Both the position numbers and the translations under genes were made by a program. Below the pieces are notes generated by a model, which was given only the letters and a program-made list of their open reading frames with translations, was not told the DNA's origin and searched no databases. From NCBI GenBank assembly GCA_021299635.1, contig JAJTFA010000003.1, positions 242,852 through 306,851 on the forward strand: a stretch of DNA of 64,000 nt, in the 5' to 3' direction. Of the stretch, positions 53,665-63,076 are shown in pieces (the stretch's first letter is position 1; every line of letters starts with the position of its first letter). The DNA comes from Sphingobacteriales bacterium (GTDB taxonomy: Bacteria; Bacteroidota; Bacteroidia; UKL13-3).

Positions 53665-54984
53665 ATGCAAATAGAAGCAGATATTACAAACACCCACTTT
53701 AAGCGCGTTCTGGAGGCTATGGAGCAAACCAATGAGTGTTTGTTTATTACAGGGAAGGCAGGAACAGGGAAGTCTACCTTGCTAAGGCATTTTGTAGCCA
53801 CAACAAAAAAGGAGTGTATTGTGCTTGCGCCTACAGGTATTGCTGCCATCAATGCAGGAGGGTCAACCATTCATTCTTTTTTTCGTTTGCCATTCAGGCC
53901 AATTTTGCCAAATGATGAAGAGATACACCGTTTCCCTAAATCATCAGAAAAGGCCAAGCTGCTGCTAAAAGCAGATACCATTATTATTGATGAAGTATCT
54001 ATGCTGCGGGCAGATATTATTGATGCCATTGATCAGTCGTTGCGATTAAACGGCACACGCCCTGATCTTCCTTTCGGTGGAAAGCAGGTGGTGTTTTTCG
54101 GAGATTTATTTCAGCTTGAGCCGGTGGTTCAGCAAAATGAAGTAGAACAATATCTGTTTAATGAGTATTATGACAGCCATTATTTTTTCAGTGCAAATGT
54201 TTTAAGAGAAACATACATGCATTGCATAGAGCTGAAAAAAGTTTACCGCCAAAATGATCCTGATTTTATTAAACTGCTTGATGCCATAAGACTTAAAGAT
54301 GCCGGAGAGAAAGAGTTGGCAATACTCAACAGCAGGGTAAACAAAGTATTTCAGCCTGAGGCAAACGATATGTATATCACACTGTCTACACGCAACCAGG
54401 TAGTAGCAGGCATCAATGAGTTTGAGCTGCATAAAATACAAGCAAAGGAGTTTGTTTATTCAGGCCAGCGAGAGGATGATTTTAATGAACGTAATTTACC
54501 AACCGATTTGCACTTGGTATTAAAGGAAGGCGCGCAGGTGCTTTTTATTAAAAACCATGCTGCAGGTAAGTGGGTAAACGGAACCATTGCCCGCATTCAC
54601 AACTTGGAGGCAGATAAGATTGAAGTTAAATTACCTTCCGGTGAAATAGAGGAAGTAAAAAAAGAAGTATGGGAAAATAAACGCTATGCATGGGATGGCA
54701 GTTTAAGAAAAATAAAAAGCGAAGTAATTGGCCGCTTTACCCAATATCCTATTAGACTGGCTTGGGCCATCACTATTCATAAAAGTCAGGGACTTACGTT
54801 TGATCGCATGGTTTTAGAATTGGGTGGAGGTACGTTTGCACACGGACAATTATATGTTGCTTTAAGCAGGTGCAGAAGCCTTGAAGGGCTTATTTTACGT
54901 GAGGTGCTCAAAGAACGAGATATTATTATTGATGACCGCGTGGTAGATTTTGCAAGAAAATTTGCTTCACTGGAAGAGGCATAA
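53665..54984 (+). CDS. PIF1/RecD-like DNA helicase
   Basis: A 439-residue superfamily 1B helicase. Walker A LFITGKAGTGKSTLLRHF lies near residues 27-45, APTGIAAINAGGSTIHSFF near 60, Walker B DTIIIDEVSMLRADI near 110, FFGDLFQLEPV near 145, and the C-terminal motifs RLAWAITIHKSQGLTFD near 368 and YVALSRCRSLEGL near 400. These are PIF1/RecD2-type motifs; the protein is shorter than RecD2 and lacks an N-terminal HRDC extension. Likely role in DNA replication or repair at difficult structures. Single gene with its own terminator. Confidence 0.93.
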   Translation: MQIEADITNTHFKRVLEAMEQTNECLFITGKAGTGKSTLLRHFVATTKKECIVLAPTGIAAINAGGSTIHSFFRLPFRPILPNDEEIHRFPKSSEKAKLLLKADTIIIDEVSMLRADIIDAIDQSLRLNGTRPDLPFGGKQVVFFGDLFQLEPVVQQNEVEQYLFNEYYDSHYFFSANVLRETYMHCIELKKVYRQNDPDFIKLLDAIRLKDAGEKELAILNSRVNKVFQPEANDMYITLSTRNQVVAGINEFELHKIQAKEFVYSGQREDDFNERNLPTDLHLVLKEGAQVLFIKNHAAGKWVNGTIARIHNLEADKIEVKLPSGEIEEVKKEVWENKRYAWDGSLRKIKSEVIGRFTQYPIRLAWAITIHKSQGLTFDRMVLELGGGTFAHGQLYVALSRCRSLEGLILREVLKERDIIIDDRVVDFARKFASLEEA

Positions 54985-54986
54985 AA

Positions 54987-55011
54987 AAAGCCGGACCTCA
55001 AACCGGCTTTT
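54987..55011 (+). terminator. terminator of the PIF1-like helicase gene
   Basis: A-run, stem AAAGCCGG (54987-54994), loop, CCGGCTTT (55003-55010), T. It begins three bases after the stop and is also usable by transcripts from the right. Confidence 0.88.
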
Positions 55012-55085
55012 ATTTAGAATCATAGCTTAAGAGCATCAAACAATCAACTGAATGGTTGTGATGAGTGTCTTATTTACAATATTTA

Positions 55086-55178
55086 TTACTTGTTTATATT
55101 GTAAATAAGGAAAACTGCTGCTGTAGCAAGGAACCACCCAACTACAACGATGGTGATAACTAATTTTTCCTTACTCAT
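55086..55178 (-). CDS. candidate 30-residue single-helix membrane peptide
   Basis: ATG at 55178 to TAA at 55086-55088. The peptide starts MSKEKLVITIVVVGWFLA and continues with ATAAVFLIYNINK: a charged N-terminus, one 21-residue hydrophobic helix and a basic end, the pattern of real small membrane proteins. It lies alone in the 353-bp gap between the PIF1-like helicase and the thioesterase, on the minus strand, with a one-mismatch promoter box (CAACTTTG) upstream. No family is recognised. An open frame this short could be chance, but the composition is not. Confidence 0.45.
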   Translation of the reverse strand: MSKEKLVITIVVVGWFLATAAVFLIYNINK

Positions 55179-55337
55179 AAACGATCAATTATATAAACAA
55201 AGTTGATTAAAATTTAACACAATTTGCAGAAAAATATGATGAGCGGAAAATTTTTGAAATAAGTAACATGTATATTGTATAAATGGCTGAATGAGACAAT
55301 GTGCCGCTAACATAAGGTGCTGATAAGCAATATTTAA

Positions 55338-55772
55338 CTAAGAATATTGTTTTACTTGTTGAACAAATTCTTGAGGCAAATCCTCTGTTTTATGATGTTG
55401 GTAGTTATAGCATACCATACCCGTTTTAGCCTCACATACAATAGCTGAATCAGAAAGTCTGATAAACCGATAATACATATCAAAACTCCGAAGGCCAAAC
55501 TCAGCAGCACCGGCATAAATTTCCAGCACATCCCCATGGTGGCACTCTTTTTTAAAAACTATGGCAGCATCTCCCATGATTACAGAGGTGCCCGCAAGAT
55601 TCATTTCTGAATAACCCATGCGGGCAAAGTACTGCAATCGTGCCTCATGCATAAATTTTAAATATGCATCATTGCTTAAATGATTACCATAATTTATATC
55701 ATCTATTCTAACCTTAATTTGGGTAACAACTATGAGTCCGGTTTCAGGTATTTCTAATTTTATGCGCACCAT
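55338..55772 (-). CDS. hotdog-fold acyl-CoA thioesterase (4HBT/YbgC type)
   Basis: A 144-residue single hotdog domain. The motif RIDDINYGNHLSNDAYLKFMHEAR near residues 22-45 holds the catalytic aspartate region (D-x-x-x-x-x-N-H-x-x-N), with ARMGYSEMNLAGTSVIMGDAAI following and GDVLEIYAGAAEFGLRSFDMYYRF as the long strand pair. Such enzymes hydrolyse acyl-CoA thioesters. It is divergent from the glycosyltransferase gene with 97 bases between the preferred starts. Substrate unknown. Confidence 0.9.
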   Translation of the reverse strand: MVRIKLEIPETGLIVVTQIKVRIDDINYGNHLSNDAYLKFMHEARLQYFARMGYSEMNLAGTSVIMGDAAIVFKKECHHGDVLEIYAGAAEFGLRSFDMYYRFIRLSDSAIVCEAKTGMVCYNYQHHKTEDLPQEFVQQVKQYS

Positions 55773-55869
55773 GATGAGTAGATAGTTATTAGTAGATGTG
55801 TCGGTAACAAAACATTTTTTTACTTCTGTCCGAAAATACTATTTTACGCCTTTAATAAGTCAGTTTTTA

Positions 55870-57045
55870 ATGCATAGTGTTGAATTATTATTTTGGATAG
55901 CCATAGGTATTCTCTTTTACACTTTTGTTGGGTATGCCATTTTGGTTTGGCTCCTGGTTAAGTTAAAAGGTCTGTTTATTAAAAGTATGGCAATAGAGCC
56001 TTATTATGAGCCTGAGGTATCATTGATAGTGCCCTGCTATAATGAAGCGGTTGTAATAGAAGATAAAATAAAGAATTGCTTTGAGCTGGACTATCCCAAA
56101 AATAAATTACACCTGATATTTATAACAGATGGTTCCGATGATGGTACCAATGAAATTCTATCAAAATATCCGGGCATAACCATTATACATGATCAGATAA
56201 GGCTTGGCAAATCGGTTGCCGAAAACAAGGCAATGAAGTTTGTTAAAACACCGTATGTAATTTTTAGCGATGCCAATACACGCCTTAACAAAGAGGCTGT
56301 GCGTGAAATGGTGAAACACTATCAGGATGAAAATGTAGGAGCAGTTGCAGGTGAAAAAAGAATTGTGAGCAAGGAAAAAGATTCGGCACCTGCCGCAGGT
56401 GAAGGCTTTTACTGGAAATACGAATCTCGCCTGAAAAAACTGGACTCTGAGCTGCACTCAGTTGTTGGTGGCGCAGGAGAGCTTATATCATTCAGATCCG
56501 ATTTATTTCAGCCGCTGGAAGAAGATACCCTGCTGGATGATTTTGTACAATCCATGCGCATTACACTCAAAGGTTTCAGGGTGGTATATGAGCCCAATGC
56601 CTATGCCGAAGAGCGGGCATCTGCAACTGTAAAAGAGGAGTTGAAAAGAAAGGTACGTATCAGCGCTGGTGCTTGGCAGGCCATGAGCAGATTAGGAAAA
56701 GCATTCAATCCTTTTCACAATTTTATCATTGTTTTCTCTTTTATCTCCCACAAGGTTTTACGATGGACATTGGCTCCGCTTTCGTTGCTCATTATCATTC
56801 CAACCAACTATTATCTCTATCGTTACACGGATGGTTTATATACTTTTTTTTGGTGTGCACAGGTTGTGTTTTATTCTTTTACCTTACTAGGGTGGTTATT
56901 TGAAAACAATAAAGTACACATTAAAATCTTATTTATTCCCTATTACTTTTTCATGACCAATTGGTGCATGTTTATAGGGTTTGCAAGATTTGTGAGGGGC
57001 ACCCAATCTGTAAATTGGGAGCGCTCTGTCAGAGGTTTGGCCTAG
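55870..57045 (+). CDS. family 2 glycosyltransferase, membrane bound
   Basis: A 391-residue processive-type glycosyltransferase. An N-terminal membrane helix (LLFWIAIGILFYTFVGYAILV) leads to the GT-A domain: SLIVPCYNEAVVIEDKI, LIFITDGSDDGTNEIL, the D-x-D-like VIFSDANTRLN, then GAGELISFRSDLF and the acceptor region DDFVQSMRITLKGFRVVYEP with the KRKVRISAGAWQAM motif (Q/R-x-x-R-W-like). Three to four helices follow at the C-terminus. The frame is open to a GTG at 55798, but the ATG at 55870 begins the protein at its membrane helix. The gene's 3' end overlaps gldB by four bases. The polymer made is unknown. Confidence 0.9.
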   Translation: MHSVELLFWIAIGILFYTFVGYAILVWLLVKLKGLFIKSMAIEPYYEPEVSLIVPCYNEAVVIEDKIKNCFELDYPKNKLHLIFITDGSDDGTNEILSKYPGITIIHDQIRLGKSVAENKAMKFVKTPYVIFSDANTRLNKEAVREMVKHYQDENVGAVAGEKRIVSKEKDSAPAAGEGFYWKYESRLKKLDSELHSVVGGAGELISFRSDLFQPLEEDTLLDDFVQSMRITLKGFRVVYEPNAYAEERASATVKEELKRKVRISAGAWQAMSRLGKAFNPFHNFIIVFSFISHKVLRWTLAPLSLLIIIPTNYYLYRYTDGLYTFFWCAQVVFYSFTLLGWLFENNKVHIKILFIPYYFFMTNWCMFIGFARFVRGTQSVNWERSVRGLA

Positions 57046-58103
57046 TTACTTCTTTCAGGTCTGTATTTGCTTAACTTTAGAATTTTATCGCAGTCGGTGT
57101 CTTCCATGAGTTTTTGCAAGCTTACGTCAGGATGCAAATTCATATATTTTGTTACGATTTGAAGACCGCTGTATGCCCCAATACCGGGAGCAGATTCTGC
57201 CGGAACCCCTTCGGCAGAGGTAAATGGGCCGTCATTAAAATATCTGATAAACGCCATCGGATTATTTTTATAAAGCAACTCTTTCTCTATATAATGAGTC
57301 CATATTTCAGCTTCATTTTTTTTGCACCACTCTAATTGTTTAGCAGAGCATCCTAAGATTATGGTGTCATGCACCTCTGGTAGCAATGCTTTTGTAAAAT
57401 ACCTGATTTTGCCTTCATAAATCATCATAGCAATAAAGCGCTTATCTTTATAGGTCTGCTCATCATACTTACCTATGGCAATAGCCTTGATCGCGTTGGG
57501 CACAATATATTCTTTTTGTAGTTTCTTAATCATGTATTCCGGAAATTCAAGTGCCCTGTAAAATTTATCATGTGTGGCATTCATGTACATGTCAATGCCA
57601 ATTCCAATTAATGAGTCGTAAGTTACATTGGCATAGCCGAATTCTGAAAGAAAGGTAACAAAATCAGGAACCCTATATTTTGGGAATTCAGCATGATAAA
57701 TGCCCATTGCCTTACTCAATTCCACTTGTATATCGGCCATGTTACCATAAACAGAATCGATATTTTTTTGCAATTGCCGGAAAGGTTCATAACCCACTAC
57801 CATAGTCATGGGTTTAATAAACATCGGGTCGTTTTTATCCTCACGCATGGCCAAAATATCTCTTGCAAAAGAGAAGTAAAAATGCCCATAAGTATCAGCC
57901 AGTTTCTTCAAACTACTTTCAGCATCTGCGGGATTGAGTTGAAACAAATCTTTTTCAAATCTGAGTAGTTTCACTTCAACCGGATTGCCATTAAACGTAC
58001 GTTGTGTATTTTGTTTGCAGCCATTACAAGCCGTCAGACAAACCACTGTGCAAAACAGGATTACCCACAGTAATGAGAATTGTATACCTTTGAACTTTAT
58101 CAT
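57042..58103 (-). CDS. gldB: gliding motility lipoprotein GldB
   Basis: A 353-residue lipoprotein. The signal helix ILFCTVVCLTACNG contains the lipobox (LTAC). The body matches GldB: VEVKLLRFEKDLFQLNP near 40, LADTYGHFYFSFARDIL near 65, LIGIGIDMYMNATHDKFYRA near 165, MIYEGKIRYFTKALLPEVHD near 225, QLEWCKKNEAEIWTHYIEKELL near 255, PGIGAYSGLQIVTKYMNLHPD and ILKLSKYRPERS at the end. GldB is needed for gliding in flavobacteria and is linked to the type IX secretion system. A more upstream ATG (58130) exists; 58103 is preferred. Its start overlaps the divergent outer-membrane barrel gene. Confidence 0.88.
   Translation of the reverse strand: MIKFKGIQFSLLWVILFCTVVCLTACNGCKQNTQRTFNGNPVEVKLLRFEKDLFQLNPADAESSLKKLADTYGHFYFSFARDILAMREDKNDPMFIKPMTMVVGYEPFRQLQKNIDSVYGNMADIQVELSKAMGIYHAEFPKYRVPDFVTFLSEFGYANVTYDSLIGIGIDMYMNATHDKFYRALEFPEYMIKKLQKEYIVPNAIKAIAIGKYDEQTYKDKRFIAMMIYEGKIRYFTKALLPEVHDTIILGCSAKQLEWCKKNEAEIWTHYIEKELLYKNNPMAFIRYFNDGPFTSAEGVPAESAPGIGAYSGLQIVTKYMNLHPDVSLQKLMEDTDCDKILKLSKYRPERSN
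58085..58092 (+). promoter_or_regulatory. -7 box (TACCTTTG) of the outer-membrane barrel gene, inside gldB
   Basis: TACCTTTG is a full TAnnTTTG match on the plus strand inside the first codons of gldB, 25 bases before the ATG at 58117. A weak -33 (TTAC) lies 20 bases upstream. Confidence 0.5.
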
Positions 58104-58116
58104 GAAGCAAAAATAT

Positions 58117-58833
58117 ATGAAGCAAGTCATATTTGTGATGCTAGCCGCTATTTTATCATTGCCAACTCACGCACAGATTAAGTTGGGTTTTAAGCTTTCC
58201 CCGCATATTACATGGGCTTCTGAAGACAATAAAAATACCTTAAGCAATGGCGCTAGAATAAATTTATCATATGGATTGGTAGCCGACTACTATTTTACTG
58301 AAAATTATGCCATTGCTACTGAGTTGGCCATGACAACCTATGGCGTAAATCTTGCCCTTCCTGCATCTAAATATACCGCCATACAATCCAACGGAGTAAA
58401 CACACCGGCCAATGGCAGTGATTTAACCTATGATTACAGGCTGCAATATTTTCAAATGCCATTGTTGTTGCGCATGCGAACCAAAGAAATTGGTTACCTC
58501 AGATACTATGGCGAGTTTGGTTTGGGAGCAGGATGGCTCATGCGTTCCAAAGCAGATATCTCCGGCCCGGCAGGGGTAAGTTATAGCAATGTAAACATTA
58601 ATGAGCCGGATGAGGTTGATAAGTTTGACATACTGGAGGCCAAATACTCCGATGATGTGAACAGCCTGCGCTTATCCATGATCCTTGGAGCAGGTATTCA
58701 ATACAACTTTTTCGGAAATTCACTGTTGTTTGCAGGAGTGAGGTATGATAATGGTTTAAATAGTTTCACCAGCGACAGCCGATGGACTACTCATTTAAAT
58801 TTTATTGCCTTGCATGCCGGAATATTGTTTTAA
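58117..58833 (+). CDS. porin-like outer-membrane beta-barrel protein
   Basis: A 238-residue exported barrel. The signal peptide MKQVIFVMLAAILSLPTHAQ is followed by strands typical of the Bacteroidota outer-membrane beta-barrel families: IKLGFKLSPHITWAS, LSYGLVADYYFTENYAIATE, YRLQYFQMPLLLRMRTKE, RYYGEFGLGAGWLMRSKADI and a final IALHAGILF ending in aromatic Phe, the barrel-insertion signal. An in-frame ATG at 58102 is an alternative start; with the promoter box at 58085-58092, 58117 gives a normal leader. Function unknown. It is followed after 15 bases by nadE on the same strand. Confidence 0.8.
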   Translation: MKQVIFVMLAAILSLPTHAQIKLGFKLSPHITWASEDNKNTLSNGARINLSYGLVADYYFTENYAIATELAMTTYGVNLALPASKYTAIQSNGVNTPANGSDLTYDYRLQYFQMPLLLRMRTKEIGYLRYYGEFGLGAGWLMRSKADISGPAGVSYSNVNINEPDEVDKFDILEAKYSDDVNSLRLSMILGAGIQYNFFGNSLLFAGVRYDNGLNSFTSDSRWTTHLNFIALHAGILF

Positions 58834-58848
58834 TTTAAAGTCATCACC

Positions 58849-60504
58849 TTGTCTTTACTGAATATTGCCATAGCCCAGCTTAATTACCACTCCGGTAATT
58901 TTTCCTACAATGCAACCAAAATAATTGATGCCATTAAGCAGGCCCGTGAAGAAGGCGTTGATTTGATTGTATTTTCTGAATTAAGTATTTGCGGCTATCC
59001 GCCAAGAGATTTTCTTGAGTTTTATGATTTTATAAAACGATGCGATGAAAGCATTGCAACCATTGCTGATCATTGCAATGGCATTGCTGCCATTGTAGGT
59101 GCACCTTTTACAAATCCGGTTAAGGAAGGAAAGGATTTATACAATGCAGCGTATTTGCTGGCTGATGGCAAAATACAACAGGTCATACACAAAACCCTCT
59201 TGCCTAACTACGATATTTTTGATGAGTACCGGTATTTTGAACCCAACAGGGTATTTACTTGTGTTACCTACAAAGGGGTAAAAATTGCATTAACCATTTG
59301 TGAGGATCTTTGGAACATCAATGATAATCCGATGTATATTATTAACCCGATGGATGAGTTGATAAAGCAGCAGCCGGATGTGATGATCAATATTGCAGCA
59401 TCGCCTTTTTCTAAATCTCAAATTGCGGTGCGCAAACAGGTGATGATGGATAATGTAAAGAAATACCATATCCCGTTGTTTTATGTGAATATGACCGGTG
59501 CGCAAACACAATTGATTTTTGACGGGGGCTCAATGGTGTTGAGCGCAAACGGAGCCATTGCAGATGAGCTCAATCATTTTGTTGAAGATGGTGGCATCTA
59601 TCAGTTGGCTAAAACAGGAGAAGTAACGGTTTTGAAAAAACACCTTCAGAAGGAATATAATGATGAACTGGAAAATATCAGACAGGCACTGGTGCTTGGC
59701 ATCAGAGAATATTTTCTGAAGCAGGGCTTTACCAAAGCCATACTGGGTTTATCCGGAGGCATTGACTCTGCCGTGGTGCTGGCACTTGCTGCCGAGGCTT
59801 TGAGCAAAGAAAATGTAAAGGCAGTTTTATTGCCTTCTCGTTTTTCATCACCTGGATCTGTATCTGATGCGGTTGAGATGGCAGAAAAATTAGGTGTGCC
59901 GTATGAAACCATTTCTATTGAAGAAACATTTGCTGCACTTGAAAAAACACTGGCCCCTGCATTTGCGGGAACAACTTTTAATGTTACCGAAGAAAATATG
60001 CAATCACGCAGCAGGGGAATTATTTTAATGGCATTGAGTAATAAGTTTGGATACATTTTATTGAATACTTCTAACAAAAGCGAATTGGCTGTGGGTTACG
60101 GAACGCTTTATGGTGATATGTGCGGAGGCCTTTCTGTAATTGGCGACTTGTATAAAACCGAGGTGTATGCACTGGCCAACCATTTAAATAAAGAGGGTAT
60201 GATTATACCGGAAGCCATCATTTCTAAACCCCCATCAGCAGAACTCAGGCCTGATCAGCTGGATTCTGATTCCCTGCCGCCTTATGAATTACTGGATGCA
60301 ATCCTGCATTTGTATATAGAGGAAAGAAAAGGTCCGGATGAAATCATTCAGGCAGGATATGATGAAGCAACGGTTAGGCGCATTTTAAAAATGGTGAATA
60401 TGAATGAATGGAAACGCCTGCAGGCCCCACCCGTGTTGCGCGTATCTACCAAAGCGTTTGGCCCCGGCCGCAGAATGCCCATTGTAGCCAAATACCTGAG
60501 CTGA
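58849..60504 (+). CDS. nadE: glutamine-dependent NAD+ synthetase
   Basis: A 551-residue two-domain enzyme for the last step of NAD synthesis. The N-terminal nitrilase-like glutaminase domain has its catalytic triad visible as Glu44 in VFSELSICGYPP, a lysine in VIHKTLLPNYDIFDEYRYF near 112, and the cysteine in ALTICEDLW near 147. The C-terminal synthetase domain has the pyrophosphate loop ILGLSGGIDSAVVLALA near 298 and LLNTSNKSELAVGYGTLYGD near 407, then PSAELRPDQLDSDSLPPY. The start is a TTG at 58849; no ATG fits the family N-terminus. It is the only gene of the kynurenine-to-NAD route near this end, about 44 kb from kynU-kmo. Confidence 0.97.
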   Translation: MSLLNIAIAQLNYHSGNFSYNATKIIDAIKQAREEGVDLIVFSELSICGYPPRDFLEFYDFIKRCDESIATIADHCNGIAAIVGAPFTNPVKEGKDLYNAAYLLADGKIQQVIHKTLLPNYDIFDEYRYFEPNRVFTCVTYKGVKIALTICEDLWNINDNPMYIINPMDELIKQQPDVMINIAASPFSKSQIAVRKQVMMDNVKKYHIPLFYVNMTGAQTQLIFDGGSMVLSANGAIADELNHFVEDGGIYQLAKTGEVTVLKKHLQKEYNDELENIRQALVLGIREYFLKQGFTKAILGLSGGIDSAVVLALAAEALSKENVKAVLLPSRFSSPGSVSDAVEMAEKLGVPYETISIEETFAALEKTLAPAFAGTTFNVTEENMQSRSRGIILMALSNKFGYILLNTSNKSELAVGYGTLYGDMCGGLSVIGDLYKTEVYALANHLNKEGMIIPEAIISKPPSAELRPDQLDSDSLPPYELLDAILHLYIEERKGPDEIIQAGYDEATVRRILKMVNMNEWKRLQAPPVLRVSTKAFGPGRRMPIVAKYLS

Positions 60505-63000
60505 TTATTCCTGCTCAAATTCCAGTTCTTCCGTGTTGGATTCTTTTTCTTTAATGCTGGTATCTTTACCAATGCCCAACTCTTTCTTTAGTATTTCTTT
60601 TATATTTTCTTTTTCGTTACGCAGGTCCTGTTTCACTTTTTGTTTCACGCCAATTTTATCGTAAGCAATTGTTAAATCACCGGCTGGTCCCTTCATGGTA
60701 AGGAATAAGCTCAACCCTTTTCCATTTTCTTCTTCTTCACCAAACTCATTTTCCGCAGGCTTGCGTTTTTTCTTCAGCAGTTCAGATAGTTTTATCTTCA
60801 ATCTGTAGTCAAGGTAGTTGCTAAAGGTATGCGTGCCTGCAAGGGTAATATTCATGGCGTTGGAGAGGATATCCATTTCCGGTATGTAAATGGTTTTTCC
60901 GCGTATTTCAATCTTATTGCTTAGTGAGGCAAATTTCAGGTTTCGCAAATCTTCTACATTCGCAAACCTCGACAGATTTTGAAGTGGATCATACTGTATA
61001 ATTTCTCCGTTTTTAATAGCCACATCAGCCACCATATAAAATTTATCCAAATCGCATTCCCATGATTTATTCCATACCGATACAATTTCGGCATCACAGT
61101 TTAGTATGCCTTTTAAATTTTTATCGGTTATCTCTGCCTGAGAGAAATTATTGCATTGCCTGAACAGCTCTGTTATATTTACCTGTGCCAGGTTGGTTTT
61201 GCCGCTAATCATATATCGGCCATCTGCTGCAGCAAGCAATTGCATATTGCCTTTTATGGTGCCTTCCATGGTTTGTGCCGTAAGGTCAGACAATGTGAGT
61301 TGCCCGTTGCTCCATACCAGGTTTGCGCCAATTTGCGTTGCTTTAAACCGGTCATAATCCAGCGCATCAACTTTAATTGCTGCTTGCAGGCTAATTCTTT
61401 CGGGTAATGCCAGTGCCGTTGATTCACCTGCTGTTGCAGGCACATAAAATTGTTGCAAATCAATATAGCCTGAATGATAGGTTAAACGGGCTATCAGCTC
61501 TTTTTTATCAAACAAATACGCATATACCTGCCTCAGTTCGCCTGATAGTTCAATATCAGATTTATTAAGCGTAGCGGTTAGCTTATTGATTACCACATCT
61601 GGTCCGTTTAACGAAATGGCAGCCTGTAGTTTTTCAATCCTTTCTCTTCTGTTCTTAAATGCAATATCTTTTAAATCTACCCTAATGGTGCCCGATGATT
61701 TTACCGATGCTGCATTTTTAATCAGATCTTTAAGCCTGCCTGCACAAGTTAGCCGGGCATCAACCGTTCCTCCTGCATTTTCAATGATTTCAGAACCTAT
61801 CAAGCGCAACAGTTCATTCCCATCTGCATGGCAGTTTACGTTGGCCTCCACCTTCATATCATTCAATTCAGAAAGTTGAAGGCTGCCTTTAAAGGTTGAG
61901 TTTTTCATGCGGAATGAGAACGGTTCCAGCTTAACAATTCCATCTCCCTTGGCATAACGGAACAAGCCCTTACACTCCACCTGATTAAGCTGCACATCTG
62001 TTTGCTTGTTTTGTAAACTACCGTTTTGCACCTCAAAAGAAATATGCATATCAGGCGTGTTTTTATCAGAGAGTTTGCCTTTTATATTGCCTGCAAAACT
62101 TGCCTTGCCATTGCTTTGCCACCCATCGGTTAATGTTATTTTAAACGGTATTAGCGCAAGCAGTGCAGGTATATTGGTTTGTTTGGCATCAAACGCAATA
62201 TCAATATCGGTGTGTTTTTCTTTATTGGTTATAGTACCTGTAAGTATAAGCGGCAGCGTTTCTATGTTAATGAATGAGTTTTTAAAATCCATGCGGCTAT
62301 TGCTGTAGTTATAGGTAAAGCCCATATTAAGTTCCACAGCTTTATCTTTTATCCAGGCTATGTTGCCGCTTCGCAATTCGTGTGCCTGTAAGGTTCCGTT
62401 ACAGGTTAATGCAACAGCTTGTTTCTCCAGTGTGAGGCCAAGGTTTATGTGGTTAATAAAACCCTGGTTGTATTGTTTATGATACCTGTCGTCATAAGTG
62501 GCCAGTATTTGGTGCAGTGCAACAGACTCCAGGTAAACAAAGGTTTCATTACTTGAGGTTGAATCTGACGTAAAGATCTGGTAATTGGCTTTGCCGGCTT
62601 TACTCATGAAGATATGAACCCGGCCACTGTCTATATTTAACTTTCTTACGCGGTAGCGTTTGTTAATGATATCCCAAATATTAAATCCAATATACATATG
62701 TTTGGCAGCAAGCAGGGGTTCTTTGCTGTTAAAAGCATCTTTAACTTCCAGGTTTTCCAGATCCAGGCTTATTTGAGGAAAATTGTGATAAAAGTCTATG
62801 CCAATGGTGCGGATGCTGATTTGCGTGTGCAGGGTTTTGTTTAGTTGTGTAAGCAAATGTTGTTTAATTTCATCCTGGTTAGACCATACATAACCCATGA
62901 TACCGGCAAGCAGCAGCAGAAAGAAGAGGAGTACATACAGGAATATCCTAAGCCATTTAAGGGTGGGTTTATCGGGTTTATGCTGCATTTGACCTTCCAT
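60505..63000 (-). CDS. AsmA-family large envelope protein
   Basis: An 831-residue protein with one N-terminal membrane helix (IFLYVLLFFLLLLAGIMGYVWS, residues ~19-40) and a long beta-rich periplasmic part. AsmA landmarks are the N-terminal segment QTQISIRTIGIDFYHNFPQISLDLENLEV near 53-80 (landmark), YRVRKLNIDSGRVHIF near 117, and the C-terminal GEIIQYDPLQNLSRFANVEDLRNLKF and IYIPEMDILSNAMNITLAGTH near 680-730. The tail (residues ~760-831) is highly charged with K/E-rich helices. AsmA-like proteins are proposed to move lipids between membranes. Its stop abuts the stop of nadE. Function here is inferred. Confidence 0.88.
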   Translation of the reverse strand: MEGQMQHKPDKPTLKWLRIFLYVLLFFLLLLAGIMGYVWSNQDEIKQHLLTQLNKTLHTQISIRTIGIDFYHNFPQISLDLENLEVKDAFNSKEPLLAAKHMYIGFNIWDIINKRYRVRKLNIDSGRVHIFMSKAGKANYQIFTSDSTSSNETFVYLESVALHQILATYDDRYHKQYNQGFINHINLGLTLEKQAVALTCNGTLQAHELRSGNIAWIKDKAVELNMGFTYNYSNSRMDFKNSFINIETLPLILTGTITNKEKHTDIDIAFDAKQTNIPALLALIPFKITLTDGWQSNGKASFAGNIKGKLSDKNTPDMHISFEVQNGSLQNKQTDVQLNQVECKGLFRYAKGDGIVKLEPFSFRMKNSTFKGSLQLSELNDMKVEANVNCHADGNELLRLIGSEIIENAGGTVDARLTCAGRLKDLIKNAASVKSSGTIRVDLKDIAFKNRRERIEKLQAAISLNGPDVVINKLTATLNKSDIELSGELRQVYAYLFDKKELIARLTYHSGYIDLQQFYVPATAGESTALALPERISLQAAIKVDALDYDRFKATQIGANLVWSNGQLTLSDLTAQTMEGTIKGNMQLLAAADGRYMISGKTNLAQVNITELFRQCNNFSQAEITDKNLKGILNCDAEIVSVWNKSWECDLDKFYMVADVAIKNGEIIQYDPLQNLSRFANVEDLRNLKFASLSNKIEIRGKTIYIPEMDILSNAMNITLAGTHTFSNYLDYRLKIKLSELLKKKRKPAENEFGEEEENGKGLSLFLTMKGPAGDLTIAYDKIGVKQKVKQDLRNEKENIKEILKKELGIGKDTSIKEKESNTEELEFEQE

Positions 63001-63076
63001 ATACGTTTATGATATAACGTGCCAAAATATGAAATTCAGGTATTTACAGCTCATATGTTAAAAAAATAAATCAAAG

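Noticed and set aside
11706..60504. A complete kynurenine-to-NAD gene cluster.
   Set aside because: Only kynU and kmo are adjacent. nadE is over 40 kb away, and the dioxygenase genes and formamidase are not in the window, so no cluster can be claimed.
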